DNA from: Ichthyophthirius multifiliis | Lineage: Eukaryota > Ciliophora > Oligohymenophorea > Hymenostomatida | Reading direction: 5' to 3' | DNA length: 64,000 nt | Assembly: GCF_000220395.1 (NCBI RefSeq) | Contig: NW_004085879.1 | Coordinates: forward strand, 1-64,000 | In this document: positions 1 to 11,756 of the stretch, piece after piece | How the letters are laid out: each line of letters starts with the position of its first letter | Position numbering within the stretch: position 1 is the stretch's first letter | Made by a program: the position numbers and the translations under genes | Notes under the pieces: model-generated | Told to the model about the DNA's origin: nothing | Database searches by the model: none | The model's input: the letters and a program-made list of their open reading frames with translations, nothing else

Positions 1-1714
1 AATTTTAATTTTAAATTCCAAATTTTTAATTTATTATATATAAAATTTGATCTATTTTTTCTTCCTATAATTAATTTTATTATTTTTCTTTCTAATTTTA
101 ATATTAATCGTTTTTTAATTAATTCTATTAAACTTTTAATTTTTAATTATTCTCATCATATTTATTTTATAATTATATAAATTTTATAATCTTAATTATC
201 AATTATTTCTTATTTTAATTAATTTATTAATTTAATTATTTAATAATATCATTTTGCTCTTAAATTTATAATTAATAATAAGAAATTTATTTACTAAAAT
301 AATTATCAGAATCTTATATTTATGCAAATTTATTTTCTTTAAATTCGTTTATTTAAACCTAATATTCTTAAATTTATTGAATAAAACCTTAATTTTCTAT
401 TTATAAATTTTAAATAAGTTAATCTTTTTATTTACCCTAAGCTTCCAATTAATTTAAATTTTAAGCTTAAAAATTTTCTAAAAAATTGTCATTATTTAAA
501 ATATTAATTTCGTTTTAATCATTTTTTTTTTATTTTTTTATACTTTTCTTTTCATTCAACTTTAATTCTAAAATTTTAATTTCTTAATTTAGTTAATTTA
601 TTAATTAACCTTATTAAATAATTTTTATATCTTAAAGTTATAGTTTAGTTATATTTTCTTCCTATAATTATATTTATCCTTAATATTATATTATTTATTA
701 TTATAAATAGTGAATTAAACAACTTTATTATTAGTTTTCTTTTATATAATTAGCATTATTTTCTTCTAATTATTTTATTTTTAAATCTTTTTATTCATCT
801 TATATGAAATAAGCATTTTTAATGTCATTTATTTAGGTAGTATAATTCAAAATATCATTCTTTAATTTTTAATTTGTAATTTAATAATTTTAATTTTTTC
901 TTTTAAGTTTTAAATTTTATTTTAAAGTATCTTATTTTGAAAAATTAATTTATTATTTTATTCTAATAAACAATTAGTATACTAATTTAAATTATAATCA
1001 TTTTATTATTTATAAAATTAATGCAATTAAGATATTTACTTTTAAAAATATTAACTTTATTCTTCCAAAATCTAATTATAATAACTTTGCTATTATTTAT
1101 TATTACAATCTTAAATTATATCAATATCACATTCACTCTTTTATAAAAAATTAGTATTAGATAATTGTAATGAATCATAGTTTGGGTTTAAATTTTAGAA
1201 TTATATTTCATAATAATCTTCTTTATTTTTGTGTTTTTCTAATTATGAAATAAAATATTATTATTATGTAGATACCTGTTATATTTATTATTAATAAAAT
1301 TCAATTTCCTTTTAAAAATAATAAAAAAAAAAAAAATAATATAAATATAAATATAAATATATAAATATATATTAATATATATATATATGTTTTTAGTTTA
1401 CATTTATACTTTTATTTAATAGTCCTTAATTATATTATTTATTTTGATCTTTTAGTTTTTACTCAAATATACTCCATTTTAAATTATCTTTATTATTTGT
1501 CTAATTTATATTATTCATTAATTAATCATTTTAGCTTTGTTCTATTTCTTTTTATTATAAAAAATCTATAAAAAAATAAATGATTTTAAAATTTACTTAT
1601 CAATAATATAGATTAATTTTATTTTATTTAATTTAATTCATTGTTATTATTTTCATCTTAAAAAATAATATTTTCAGTAATATAATATTATTGTTATTAA
1701 TTATTTGATTTCAT
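1..1714 (-). CDS. Q/N-rich coiled-coil protein, 3' end cut by window edge
   Basis: I do not recognise this protein. Read on the minus strand with TAA/TAG as Gln, an ATG at 1714-1712 opens MKSNNQQQQYYITEN and the frame stays coding-like (rich in Q, N, K, E) to the left edge of the window, where it is cut before a stop. At least three reading-frame changes between about 1610 and 850 fit short introns; one is GTAAATTTT...TTTTTTTATAG, about 31 nt, ending near 1580, and another ends near 1230. A distinctive exon near 1440-1500 reads DNLKWSIFEQKLKDQNKQY. No membrane segment or catalytic motif is seen; the charge pattern suggests extended coiled coil. Exon joins are approximate, so only the span and strand are firm. 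Confidence 0.55.
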
Positions 1715-2472
1715 ATTAATAAAATTTTATATTTTTTATATATAACATAAATTATTTTACAAATTTATATTAATAAAAAAAAAAATTTAAATAAGAAATA
1801 AAAAAAATTAATTATTATAAAAATTTATAATTTTTTATTTATTTTTATCTTTTATAACAAAAATTTAAATATTTAATAATTTTTTTTTTAATTTAAATAT
1901 AATAATATGATATATAAATTATAAATTATTTTGTTTAATATTTTTACTTATTAATATGACGATAAATAAAAATTTTTGTGTTATATAATGTATATTTATA
2001 TTAAAATAAAAAAAATTAAATTAATATTTTAAGATTTTTATTAATATTATAATATTTTAAAAAAAAAATTAAATAAAATAAAAAAATAAATAAAAATATT
2101 GTAAAAATAATATATATATTTAATAATAATAAAAAAATAAATTAATTCTAAAACTTTAAGACATAATTTTAATATATATATTTTTTAATAATTATATATA
2201 TTTTTATATTTAAAACTTTTAACTTTTATCAACTTAAATAATAATTTTAATTATATATTGTATAAATATTTAAATTAATATGTATTAAAAAAAATATAAT
2301 ATAAATTTTCAAGTCAAAAAATAAAAATAATTAAATAATATATATGTATTTATATCTATATATATTAATTTATTATATATATATTTTTTATATTTTAATA
2401 TTTTTTTCATTTAAATATCATTTATATAATATTTTATAAAAAATCATACATATTATTAATTTTATTAATGAA
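1715..2472. other. AT-rich intergenic DNA
   Basis: No frame on either strand looks coding. The stretch is made of A/T runs and short AT-dinucleotide patches, and separates the start of the coiled-coil gene at 1714 from the end of the DHHC gene at 2473. Confidence 0.6.
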
Positions 2473-4304
2473 TCATATTTATATTTTGGTTTTTTTAAGG
2501 TTAATATTATTATTAAATTTTATTTTCTTATTTTTTAGTTTCATTTTAAGGAATATCTATTTATTTTTTTATTTCTATTTCAAATTTTTTTCCTAAAGTT
2601 ATAAGCATTATTACATTACTTTATTATATTCTTCTTATCCAAACATTAAAATATAATTTTATTCTATTCTTTTTTAAAACTCGAACGGATTTACATCTGT
2701 AGCTTAAGATTTTCTGTATTAAATAATATCTTCTTTCATTTATTATTGCATTTTCTTTGCAATTTCAGGATTTTTCTTTAGATATTCTTTCTATTAATTA
2801 ATCGCATCTTATTATCTTGTATTAATTTATTCTTTCATTTCATTTTATAATTATTCTTATTTTAATTTTAATTACTATTCTTCTTAAGGTGTAAATAAAT
2901 GATTATTTTTAGCTTTTAATTATTATTATATTTGTATTTATGCAAATTTTCTTACAGGACAGTTTGGAATATCTATTATAGTATAATATTTTTGATTTAA
3001 CCAATTTATATATTTTTCATTTTGTAATTAATTATCATCTAAAAATATATTTTGTTTTATATCATTTTCTATTTTTAAATTAGTTTAGCTTTATTCTAAA
3101 TTTTAAGTTTCCTCTTAAGGTATTGCTTTATGTTCATTATTTTATATTTATTTTTTTCTTCTTAATGAAATCACAATCATAAACTCAAAAATGTTCACTA
3201 AATATCCTTTATCGAAAGGGTTATAATAATCTTTTAGTTAACTTCTCCATAAATAAGTTAGTTTTCTATAATTTTCTGATTCGAAAAATGTAAGATTGTG
3301 TGATATCTAATTTTTTTTTGTTTTATATATAGAATTAAAATGTTATTTTATTAATAATAAATTAAGTTCATTTACTAAAATTGTATTTTCACATATTTAT
3401 AAAGATAAATGTATTATAATTCTTATCTAAAAAAATATTTAAATAATATAATTATTATAGAGTTAAACATTTATCATCAAATATAATCTAATAATAAATA
3501 TTGTAGTTAAATAATAAATATTAAAAAGTTACTAAAATATTAAAAGAATATTTAAGCTTATACAAAAAAAAAAATAATAAGGCAAATTTCCAGCTCCTAT
3601 ACATTTTCCTATTACTTATGAATGAAATTCAAATTTAGCTATACATCTGGATATTTTATATTTATATAATTATATATAATTTTATATAATTTACTTTTAA
3701 CAACTTTAACAGTGTTTAGACCTTATTAATTTAGGTAATTGACATTACTAACATAAAATTTTATGATTATCTTATAACTCTAGTTTTTTAGCTAAATCTA
3801 ATTATATTTATTACTTATCTTCCTAAGAATCAAAATAACCAGGAACTATTAAATAAGTCAATGTGAACATAACCATTGTAAATATATATAAAATAATATG
3901 AAATTGCTAATAATTTTCATTTAAAAAGAAAGATTATCTAAATAAAAAATAGATAGTTAGTAAAACTAAAATAGGAGTACCTATATTATAAAATAAAAAG
4001 AAAAAGATTTTATAAAATTAAAAAAAATGTATTTGTGATTTTTTTTGTTTTAACCTATTATTGATCTTATTTAGAAAGGGCAAAATTAAAATATGGTTTA
4101 TATTTAATTACATAGTTAATTGAACAAAGTTTAAATGTATTAAGTAAATTGAGAATATATAGAATATAAAAATTAAAATATGAAAAAGTTTTTTAAAAAA
4201 CTTAAAAGTATTTAACCTCTTATTATTTATAATAAAATTAAAGGTCTTCTATTTGAATTAAGTTCAGATTTTATAACACTTATCATATTTGAATTTGGAT
4301 GCAT
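2473..4304 (-). CDS. DHHC-family palmitoyltransferase-like protein with altered catalytic motif
   Basis: This is a multi-pass membrane protein of the DHHC S-acyltransferase family, which normally transfers palmitate to cysteines at Golgi or plasma membranes. ATG is at 4304-4302 and the TGA at 2475-2473. Two hydrophobic segments precede the Cys-rich domain, which reads CQQCQLPKLIRSKHCQSCQK, a 48-nt intron (donor GTAAAT, acceptor TCCAG), then CIAKFEFHSQVIGKCIGAGN. Two more hydrophobic segments follow, then the family's C-terminal signature NPFDKGYLVNIFEF near 3200, and a long Q/K/E-rich tail. The zinc-binding cysteine frame is kept, but where active members have DHHC this protein has EFHS, so the acyl-accepting Cys is Ser. 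Either it is non-catalytic or the copy is decaying; the intact frame argues for the former. Additional introns in the N-terminal third are possible. Confidence 0.8.
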
Positions 4305-4787
4305 TTTTATTTGAATAAATATAATTTAAATATTTTAAAAAAATAAATTATAATTTAAATTATATTAAATAAAATTTATATATAAATAAGAAATTTTGAT
4401 TTTTTTATAAAAATGTTAATTTCTTAATAATATTGTTTTTATATATATTAATTTTAAAGTTAGAAAAAAACTTAATACTTAATAGTAAAAATCGTTTAAA
4501 ATGGCATTTCTTATATTTTTAAAGTTTTATTTACAAAAAAATATTATTTTTTAATGTATTTAATATTTTATTAATATATTTATATTTTTTAGTATTTCAT
4601 TATTTATATTAATTTAAAAACAAATATTTAATTACGTATTAAATTTTTTACAGAACTAAATATTATGTATTTTTATTAATAATTTAAAAGATATGAAACA
4701 AAATAATATTACAAATAAATAAAAAATATTATATATATATATATACATATATTTTAAAGAAAAAAAACAATAATAATTAAAAAAAAA
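4305..4787. promoter_or_regulatory. Divergent AT-rich intergenic region
   Basis: This 483-base gap lies between two divergently transcribed genes (DHHC leftward, acyl-CoA synthetase rightward) and must hold both 5' regions. It is A/T runs with an (AT)n patch near 4731-4745; no specific motif can be named. Confidence 0.35.
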
Positions 4788-6876
4788 ATGATAACCTTTC
4801 CAATACTAGCCGTCCAACATATATTAACAGGGGCCCCAAATAAAGAAAAGCATTACATATACACTAAACCCACCACAAACCCAAAAGATGGTGAAACTGC
4901 AGTTTTTAGAACCTAATCATCATTTGAATCTTTAAAAAACTCACCTGACGGAATATGTTTTACTATGTAAGATATATTTTTAGAAGCCGTGAAAAAATAT
5001 AAGAACTGTCCTTTATTGGGGAGAATAGAATAAGATAAAGTATAATGGCGTTCTTATCAAGAATGTAAAAAACTCGCGGAAATTATAGGTACTCATATAG
5101 AATAAAAAAGTTTATTTACAGTTTCAGAAGAGCATGAGGGTATAAAAATGGAATTAGTGGGAATTTTTTCCAAAAACAGGGAAGAATGGCTCCTTTTAGA
5201 GTATTCGAATTTCCTTTATAATAAAACTATGGTTCCTTTTTATGATACTTTAGGACCATAATCAACATCTTATATTCTAGAATAAACTGGACTTGAGACC
5301 ATTTTTTGCTCAGAAGAAGGTGTAGATGTGCTTCTTAAGACTCTAAATACACATAATTTGAATTAAGTAGTTATTATTGATGATATTTCTTAAGAAAAAA
5401 TTTAATAATTATAAGAATTAGGCCTTGTTATTATTAGATTTTCAGATTTACTAACCCCTGTAGATCATTTAGAATATAAATAAGTTAAAACTAATGATAT
5501 AGTGACTTTTTCTTACACTTCTGGTACTACAGGAACCCCTAAAGGAGCTTTAATTAATCATTAAAATTTTGTTTCTGTTATTGCGATTGCAACAGAGGAG
5601 AATTTTTAAAACGGAGATGTGTTTATGTCCTATTTACCTTTGCCGCATATTTTAGAAAGAATTTCAGTATCTACTATGATTTATTTTGGTGCTTAAATTG
5701 CCTTTTATTCTGGAGATATTAGAAAAATTAAAAATGATTTAGAATTAATTAAACCTACTGTATTTTCTGGCGTTCCTAGGGTATATAATAAATTTTATGA
5801 TATTATTAGATCGGAGTTTGAAATAAAAAAAGGGTTTTTGTCTTATATTTTAAATTTTGCATTAAAATGGAAAATCTATAATGCTAAAAGAGGAAAATAT
5901 ACACATTTCTTATGGGACTTCTTAATTTTTAATAAAGTTAAAAAAGGTATTTTTTTTAAAAAAAAATATAATTAAAATATATTTTTATTAAAACAAATAT
6001 ATAGCTTTAGGAGGAAACGTTAAATTTGCAATAGTAGGAGGAGCTCCTATAAGTACAGATGTTTTAGTATATTTAAAAGCCGTATTTAGTATTCCAATAT
6101 TAGAAGGATACGGGTAAACAGAAACTACAGGAGCATCATTTAGTACACACTTAGAAGATGGAGATATAGGACATGTAGGAGGTACTAGATCCCATATGGA
6201 ATTTAAACTAGTAGACATACCAGAAATGGGATATAAATCAAGTGATTTGGACAAATAAGGGAATCTTGCACCCAGAGGAGAAATATTTATTAGGGGTAAC
6301 GGAGTATTTTCTGGTTATTATAAAGAAAAGGAAAAGACAGACGAAATATTAGATTAGGAAGGGTGGATTAAGAGTGGAGACGTAGGTTGTTTAAATATAG
6401 AAAAAGGATGTATCAGTATAATTGATAGGAAAAAAAACATCTTCAAATTAAGTCAAGGTGAATATATTGCACCGGATAAAATAGAAAATATCTATTTAAG
6501 AGCTGATGGAGTAGAAGAAGTTTTCGTTTATGGAGATTCATTGTAATCTACATTAGTAGCTATTGTTGTGCCTAATATAGATTATTTAAAGAGGGAAGGA
6601 AAGAAGAGAAATATCGAATTCAATATTAAAGAAATGTGCGCTAATTAGGAGATTTGTTAGGCTATTTTTAAGAATATGATTAATTTGGGAAAAAAAGAAG
6701 GGCTTCATTCGTTTGAATAGGCTAAAAGTATTCATTTAAATCATGAGTCTTTCCAGAAAATCGAATGTATGACTAATACATTAAAAATTAAAAGAAACGA
6801 ATGCAAAAAATATTTCTAAAATGTTATTGATTAAATGTATAACTAATAATAATAGCCTTAATAATCTTAATAATGA
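4788..6876 (+). CDS. Long-chain acyl-CoA synthetase (ACSL)
   Basis: This enzyme activates fatty acids to acyl-CoA via an acyl-adenylate. The CDS is ATG at 4788, one intron 5947..6004 (GTATTT...ATATAG), TGA at 6874-6876, giving 676 residues, the usual ACSL length. The ATP/AMP P-loop [12 protein letters not shown] is at about residues 243-254, followed by the [10 protein letters not shown] segment. After the intron come GYGQTETTGA and the acyl-CoA-synthetase signature around GWIKSGDVG, with the catalytic-lysine region near [13 protein letters not shown]. The last residues are Q-rich, encoded mostly by TAA. There is no obvious N-terminal membrane anchor. The family assignment is secure; chain-length preference cannot be told from sequence alone. 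Confidence 0.95.
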
Positions 6877-6895
6877 TTTCGCTATTGTTTCAATT

Positions 6896-7692
6896 TCATT
6901 TATTCTAAAAATAAGATTATTAATTATCTTTATATTTTTTTTTATAAGGAAATTATATTTTATTTTATGATTAAAATTAATATAAAACAAAAAGTTAAAT
7001 ATTTTATTAAAATAATTATATACATTAGATTATAATATTAATTATATCAATAAATTAATAGTTTTTTAATTAATAAGTTTCGTTTGTATATCCTACTAAA
7101 AGTATAAACAAATCATCTATATGGAGTTTTTAATTTTTAAGTTTATTTTGTTTGATAATGTTAAATTATTTAATTAACTTGTTTATCTTCTTATTTTAAT
7201 TTTTTAATTTTATTCGGACTTAAAACTTTCTGCTTATTAACATTTTTTCGAATTTATATTTTCTTTTAGAATTCAGGTCTAAAATTTTAATATACTATAC
7301 TCTATTATTTTTTGTAAAAATAAAGGTTAATAATAATATAAAAAAAAAAATAAGCAAGGGAATAACTTAAACAATTGTAAAAGCAAAGCGCTTATTTAGT
7401 TTGGTAATGAAAAACATGGTTTTCTTATTTGATTAAATATCATATATAAATGATTATAGTGTTAATTTATTTCCTTATTTATTAAAATTATTTTATACTA
7501 CCAAATAATATTTTTATTTTTTAAATAAAAACAAAAACCATTTTCGTTGCAATCTTATTCTAATAAATTTAATACGAATACAATCATTAGAATTAATATT
7601 AGACTCATAAATATAGAAGAAACAATAATATTTTAACTTGTTTTATTAGAAATAAATTCTTCTTTTATTAATTAGAGGAGGTTTTAAAACAT
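6896..7692 (-). CDS. Hypothetical membrane protein, probably two exons
   Basis: I do not recognise the family. An ATG at 7692-7690 opens MFQNLLQLIKEEFISNKTSQ, followed by a strong hydrophobic helix (SLILILMIVFVLNLL) and a Cys-containing stretch, DCNENGFCFYL. In this frame a TGA appears at 7275-7273. A 68-nt GT..AG interval, GTTATTCC...AATAATAG, would join it in phase to a second open frame ending KLHIDDLFILLVGYTNETY and stopping at 6898-6896. The gene is convergent with the acyl-CoA synthetase, only 19 bases apart. An opposite-strand ORF at 7407..7853 is judged a shadow because its composition looks less protein-like. The intron is inferred; without it the product would be 139 residues. Confidence 0.5.
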
Positions 7693-8201
7693 AATAAAGA
7701 AAACGATAAATAAATAAAACTAAATTTTATTACTTGTATATATAGATTAATAAAAAGTAAGTAAATGTTATATATAAATAAATTAATTATATATTATAAA
7801 ATTTTATAAAAATGCTGTCAATAATGGAATTATTATAAATGAAAAGCAGTTGAAATATTATATATTATTTATATAGGCTATATATGCATATTAATGAATA
7901 TATTGCTATTGATAATGTATATATAGATTTTATAAAACTTAGGATACAGTTTATTGGTTAAGAGATACAATTGCAAACTAATTCAATCGAGAGGTTGTAT
8001 ATTTAAGAATAAATTTATTTTTATGCTTTTTTTTGTATTTTTTATGCTTTATTATTTTTATTGAAATACACTTGATTTTCATAATTATTACAAATTCTTT
8101 AATTTAAACTAATTTATTATTTTTTAATAATATAAAAAGAAGATAAATATAAATTATTATTTACATGAAATAAAATAAACTTAATAAATATTATTTATTA
8201 A
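7693..8201. other. Intergenic DNA with a tRNA-like but degenerate stretch
   Basis: The gap is mostly A/T. A slightly more complex segment at about 7940-8010 has an A-box-like CAGTTTATTGG and a putative GCA anticodon loop, but no good T-arm or B box, so I do not call a tRNA. Confidence 0.4.
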
Positions 8202-8723
8202 ATGAATAAAAAAAAAATGGAAAATAGAAATATTGAAAAAAATTAGAAGGTTGCAATAAAAACACATAAAAATAATAAAATGAAATAAGCTTAATAATAA
8301 ATATAAATAGGAAAAGAAGTAACTGCAGGATTAATTTTCGGTTATCTAGCAGGTTATGCAAGTAGAGAAGTTAGAAAGTATGCAATATTAATAACAGGAG
8401 GTGCATTTTGCTTTCTTTAATATTTATCTCATAAAGGCTATATTTCAGTAAATTGGTCAAAGATTGAAAAAGATATTGTAGAAAAATTAGATCAAGATGG
8501 TGATGGTAAACTTACGACTAATGATGCTGTTATTTTACTTGATTAAAATTAAGATGGAAAATTAGATATGGAAGATATTAAAATAGTAGCTGATACAGAC
8601 AGAGATGGGAAAATCACGGTTAATGATTATTATACTATAAAAAAAGCTATTAATAAAAAATTTCCTAATTCTGCTGGATTTATAACTGCATATATTATGG
8701 GCATCAAAGGAAAATTATGGTGA
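8202..8723 (+). CDS. FUN14-domain protein with three EF-hand loops
   Basis: The single-exon frame runs from ATG 8202 (an in-frame ATG at 8217 is an alternative) to TGA 8721-8723, about 173 residues. The first half is FUN14-like: GKEVTAGLIFGYLAGYAS with the Gly-rich helix, then a second hydrophobic helix ending FLQYLSHKGYISVNW, the usual FUNDC linker. FUN14 proteins sit in the mitochondrial outer membrane and, in animals, FUNDC1 is a mitophagy receptor. Three canonical 12-residue calcium loops follow: DQDGDGKLTTND (about 97-108), DQNQDGKLDMED (114-125) and DTDRDGKITVND (131-142), each with acidic ligands at positions 1, 3, 5 and 12. This suggests a calcium-binding FUN14 protein. The C-terminus GIKGKLW is short. 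Loop spacing (17 residues) is tighter than in standard EF-hand pairs. Confidence 0.88.
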
Positions 8724-8783
8724 GTTTTTTATTTTTTTAAATTATATAATTTATTTTTATTTAATCTAAATAAATATATATAG

Positions 8784-8816
<33 letters not shown>

Positions 8817-8973
8817 ATAATATATATATATTTATATTTATATTTATTTTTATTTTTTATTTTAATTTTTTTTTTTAATAAAAAAAATATTAATTATTAC
8901 TTTTTTTTATTAAAAAAATATATCTTTTCTTAATTTTAATTATTCTAATTATTTAATTTATTTAAAAAAATAA

Positions 8974-9878
8974 AATGGAATTAGAACTTACTTACGAAGA
9001 GTTTTTGAAATTCTATCCTCCATTAAAAACTGATTTTTTAAAATTGTTACCAAAAGTTCTTAAAAAAAATATTTTAAAATTTTTTATTTACTTTTAAATT
9101 ATAGAATTTATAGAAAGAAATAAAATTTACTTATAGACCTCCTTTTGTTATTTTGCATGATGATGTTTTCTAATCAAATCAAATATCCACTAACACATTG
9201 TTAGATATATATGAAAAATTACAAAATAAAGAAACAAAATTTAAAAAGGAGTATTTTTGTCATCTACAAGATGCTTGTAAAATATTTTTTGTTTTTATAT
9301 ATAATACAAATTAATATTTAATAGTTTATGTAACTAAATTTGAAGAAAATATGATATAAATGAAAGATGGATTTAATAGAGGATTTATATTTTTAGGTCC
9401 TTTTGAACCTAAAAAATTAATTGCAGCAGCAGCTATAGGTAATTTTAATTAAAAGAATATTATTTTCTGTAAATACTTATTGGCATTTAGAGATTAATTA
9501 AATGAATATTAGTATTAATATTTATAAATCAATTATTTATTTATTAATAAAAAAAAAAAATAGGTAAAAAAAATTTCTATAATAAACAAATATAAATTGA
9601 ACTATCAAATTAAAAATAAAAATATTAAATGTATATAAAGTAAAATAATAATATTTTAATAAACTTATTTAAAATCTAAAAACATATAATTATAATATTA
9701 AAACTAAAAAAATTATATTAAAAGGCTAACAAAAATTTATAATATTTTAAGAATTCTATAAAATTTAAAGAAACAGTTTATTTTTATTCAATATTAATAA
9801 TTTTAAGCCAATTTATTGTCTAAAAATTTTTTTCAAAATTATTTTAAACGAAATTAATATTTATTTTAATATTATTGA
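8974..9878 (+). CDS. Unassigned protein; 3' end uncertain
   Basis: The ATG at 8974 opens MELELTYEEFLKFYPPLK, followed by an in-phase intron at 9056..9104. The next exon carries FTYRPPFVILHDDVF and, after a probable second in-frame intron of 48 nt near 9276-9323, FNRGFIFLGPFEPKKLIAAAAIG. The PPL/RPPF..LHD pattern faintly recalls the N-terminal domain of IFT54/TRAF3IP1, but the rest does not support it well, so I leave it unnamed. Beyond about 9440 the frame stays open to TGA 9876-9878 yet looks like noncoding A/T sequence; the true end is probably earlier, through another intron. Confidence 0.5.
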
Positions 9879-10019
9879 AATGTTTTTCTTATTTAAATAT
9901 TTCAAGATTAATTTTTCTTAAAAAAATATTAAAAATTAATATTATTCACAGATAATAAACAATTTAAATAATAAAACATTTTTTATATTATATATTTTTT
10001 TTTCTTTTTCAAACAGATC
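9440..10019. other. AT-rich DNA, probably intergenic
   Basis: Codon composition here is dominated by Lys, Asn, Ile, Tyr and Leu with no recognisable motif. It overlaps the formal open frame of the preceding gene but I see no evidence of coding. Confidence 0.35.
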
Positions 10020-10721
10020 TCATATTAAAGGTGATTCTACTTCAATAACATTATATTCATTCATCGGAACAGGATATATTTTAAATTTAATGATTTTATT
10101 TTATTCATCTAAGACCTATTTTGGATGATAAAAATTACAAAATCTTCCTTCGACTTCATTATAATTAGGTATTAAAATATCTAAAAAGCAAAAGTTTTCA
10201 ATAGAAACAATTTCATGTAAGTTATTTTAAATAGGTTCAATAATATCACATTCATCATTTTATTAAACTAATTTTTAAACGCATATTTATGCTTCAACTG
10301 TCTATTCTTCTTATATGTCCTAGAAATTATTTTTCCATAATTTTTTTTAATATTGTAATTATTTTTGTCTGTCATTTTCATTATTTAGTCGAAAAATTGT
10401 TTTTTTTGCTTTTCCTAATATAGGTTTGCAAAAAACAAACATGTTTGGATGATCATGTAAAGGCATATATGCGAATTTCGGAATGTAAAACAAACAAATA
10501 TTGAAACCTTATTCTTCGTGTATTTTGGAGTACCCAATATTTTGATATTAAAAATGTTTTTGTGTAAATTTAAATGTTTTTAATATATCTAAATTATTTA
10601 AATTATAATGAAGTAAAGAAAATAGTTTTAATTCTTTTAACTTCAATATATTTTAATTTGTTTTTGTAAGTTAAATATATTCATTTGATAATTATTAAGA
10701 TAATTATATTATATTTTTCAT
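10020..10721 (-). CDS. Thiol dioxygenase of the ADO/plant cysteine oxidase family
   Basis: This is an iron-dependent dioxygenase of the PCO_ADO family, which oxidises cysteamine or the N-terminal cysteine of proteins and so can act as an oxygen sensor in the Cys/Arg N-degron pathway. The single-exon frame starts with ATG 10721-10719 and ends at TGA 10022-10020, giving 233 residues, the normal size. The metal site is clear: MPLHDHPNM gives His89 and His91; His169 in NNLHEIVS fits the third ligand. The family's C-terminal block is present as DILIPNYNEVEGR then FCNFYHP. An internal Q-rich insert (about 118-160) is encoded largely by TAA/TAG. The gene is convergent with the previous one. I cannot tell cysteamine from N-terminal-Cys specificity. 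Confidence 0.9.
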
Positions 10722-11756
10722 TTTTTTTAATTTAATATAAAAAAAAGAATAAAATTTTTAAAGCATTAACTTAATATAATTTATATTAGATTAAGAATCG
10801 AAAATATATAAATTATTAATATGTTTCCAAATATTATTTTCTTAAGAAAAAAAAAAAGAAAAAAGAATAAAGAATAAAGAAAAAAAGATTGAAAATTATT
10901 TTAAGTGTATTAATTTCTTTAAAATTATATAATATTTTTATATCTTATATAATTTTTAATTAAAAATTAAAATACAAATATAAATATAAATAATTAAATT
11001 AAATTAAAAAATTTTAAAATATTTGATGTTTTGAATTTTTTAATATTATTTATGTTTTATAGTAAACATATACAATTATAAAAGATATTATATTTTTAAA
11101 ATATTATAAATTAATTAAAGAAATATTTTTATTGTAAATTATAATTAAAAAAATAAATCATGCTTTTTATATTATTCGTAATATTTTATTAAAGATAAAT
11201 TTTCATTATGGTTTAGTTTATAAATATATTTATTTACTCAGTATTTTTGCGTTTTTTAAAAATAAATTCTTAGTTAGTTTACGTTTTTATAATTTTTTAA
11301 TTTACTTCATAAATCAAAATATAAAAAATAAAAGTAATTCTTAAAATTTAAAAAAAGTAAATAAGATTTATTTTTAATTTTTATAAAATTTATAATTAAA
11401 TAAAACAAATATATATTAATGATTTATATTAATTTGTAAATACAAACTGTATTTAAATTATTTAGAAAATAAGAAAGCTTACTAATAACATAAATAAATT
11501 AAATAAATAACCCAATTTTATTTTTTTAGTAAACTTTTTTATAATCAATGTAAAATTAAAAAAATGTTGTGTATCAATATAGTTATTAAAAAAAAATACA
11601 AAATTATATATATTTTAAAAACGCTCTTTTTTTTTCTAAATTAAAAACGCAAAAAGCATTATAATTTGCTATAAAATCTATAAAATCTAAAAATAAAAAC
11701 CTCATAAAATAAAAATAAAATAATAAAAAAAAACAAAAAAACAAGAAAAAAAAAAA
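10722..11756. other. AT-rich intergenic region
   Basis: About 1 kb of A/T-rich DNA lies between the divergent dioxygenase and LamG-repeat genes. I see no coding frame, RNA gene or distinct repeat; it presumably holds both 5' flanks. Confidence 0.6.

Noticed and set aside
5988-6254. Minus-strand 88-codon standard-code ORF
   Set aside because: It lies antisense within the second exon of the acyl-CoA synthetase, whose plus-strand motifs are unambiguous.
7407-7853. Plus-strand table-6 ORF of 148 codons
   Set aside because: The opposite strand gives a more convincing membrane protein; this frame is antisense overlap plus A/T sequence.
7940-8010. tRNA-like segment with A-box-like sequence and GCA loop
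   Set aside because: No consistent acceptor or T-arm pairing and no B box could be drawn.
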